This document shows, piece after piece, positions 5,239 to 5,462 of a stretch of DNA of 5,462 nt. The notes under the pieces are model-generated. The model saw only the letters and a program-made list of their open reading frames with translations. It made no database searches and had not been told where the DNA came from. Within the stretch, counting starts at the first letter, position 1. Every line of letters begins with the position of its first letter. A program made the position numbers and the translations under genes. The stretch is from the NCBI GenBank assembly GCA_013003805.1, contig JABDII010000259.1:1-5462 (forward strand), in the 5' to 3' direction. This DNA comes from Gemmatimonadales bacterium (GTDB taxonomy: Bacteria > Gemmatimonadota > Gemmatimonadetes > Gemmatimonadales > GWC2-71-9).

Positions 5239-5462
5239 ATGACTCCTGATGGAAGCGGCGGAACAGCACAGCCAGGCTCGCGGATGACCAGCCGGATCGG
5301 CCGTCCCATACTCGAGGGATTCCCGACTGACCTCACGGGAGCCAGTAAGCAGCACGTGGCCGACCTGATGGGTCGGTTCGACGTCGATTTTCTTCGATTG
5401 CAGTTTACCGACATCCTCGGGGTCAATAAGAATGTCGAGGTTCCGCGTACACAGTTCGAGAA
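5239..5462 (+). CDS. glnA: Glutamine synthetase, N-terminal part (3' end outside window)
   Basis: An open frame runs off the right edge with 74 complete codons from ATG 5239. The segment D-F-L-R-L-Q-F-T-D-I-L-G-V-N-K-N-V-E-V-P is the conserved start of the beta-grasp domain of type I glutamine synthetases, which make glutamine from glutamate, ammonia and ATP in the cytoplasm as dodecamers. Two starts are plausible: ATG 5239 (weak GAG 6 nt upstream) and ATG 5284 (AGG 7 nt upstream). From ATG 5239 the protein has about 35 residues, Gly/Ser/Pro-rich at first, before the usual first helix; from ATG 5284 about 20. In-frame ATGs at 5125 and 5137 also exist but lie in the AT-rich control region. The active-site residues lie beyond the window, so catalytic integrity cannot be judged. 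Confidence 0.88.
   Translation, partial: MTPDGSGGTAQPGSRMTSRIGRPILEGFPTDLTGASKQHVADLMGRFDVDFLRLQFTDILGVNKNVEVPRTQFE

Noticed and set aside
5016..5426. Minus-strand frame of 136 codons through the AT-rich island and the glnA start
   Set aside because: It overlaps the conserved glutamine synthetase N-terminus, and its repetitive-looking middle is explained by the DNA repeats. No family resemblance was seen.

Overview
The window is GC-rich bacterial chromosome with short intergenic gaps and no sign of mobile DNA, CRISPR, rRNA or tRNA. A futalosine-pathway menaquinone gene, orphan response regulators of environmental type and a LemA/HtpX pair would suit Gemmatimonadota or another deep-branching soil or sediment phylum. 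That placement is an inference from gene style only and is held with low confidence.

Layout from left to right. On the + strand, the 3' end of a lemA gene (1-363) overlaps by 4 bp an HtpX-like M48 membrane zinc protease (360-1412). The protease converges with a minus-strand cluster, and the two facing genes share one CTAG as their stop codons. Read in its own direction, the minus-strand cluster is mqnD (4532-3690), then a 155-bp gap, then a receiver + HD-GYP response regulator (3534-2488), then a 32-bp gap, then an unusual receiver + histidine-phosphoacceptor + dead-receiver protein (2455-1409). Divergent from mqnD is a 91-residue unrecognised protein (4676-4951). An AT-rich intergenic island with repeated operator-like elements (about 5061-5180) follows. 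The window ends in the N-terminus of a glutamine synthetase (5239 onward).

The genes form four functional blocks: envelope protein quality control (lemA-htpX), two-component or cyclic-di-GMP signalling (the two regulators), menaquinone synthesis (mqnD) and nitrogen assimilation (glnA). Nothing in the sequence ties these blocks into one pathway.

The best candidates for something new are two. One is the regulator pair, especially the protein that carries an H-box between a live and a degenerate receiver but has no ATPase domain. The other is the repeat-bearing AT-rich control region in front of glnA.
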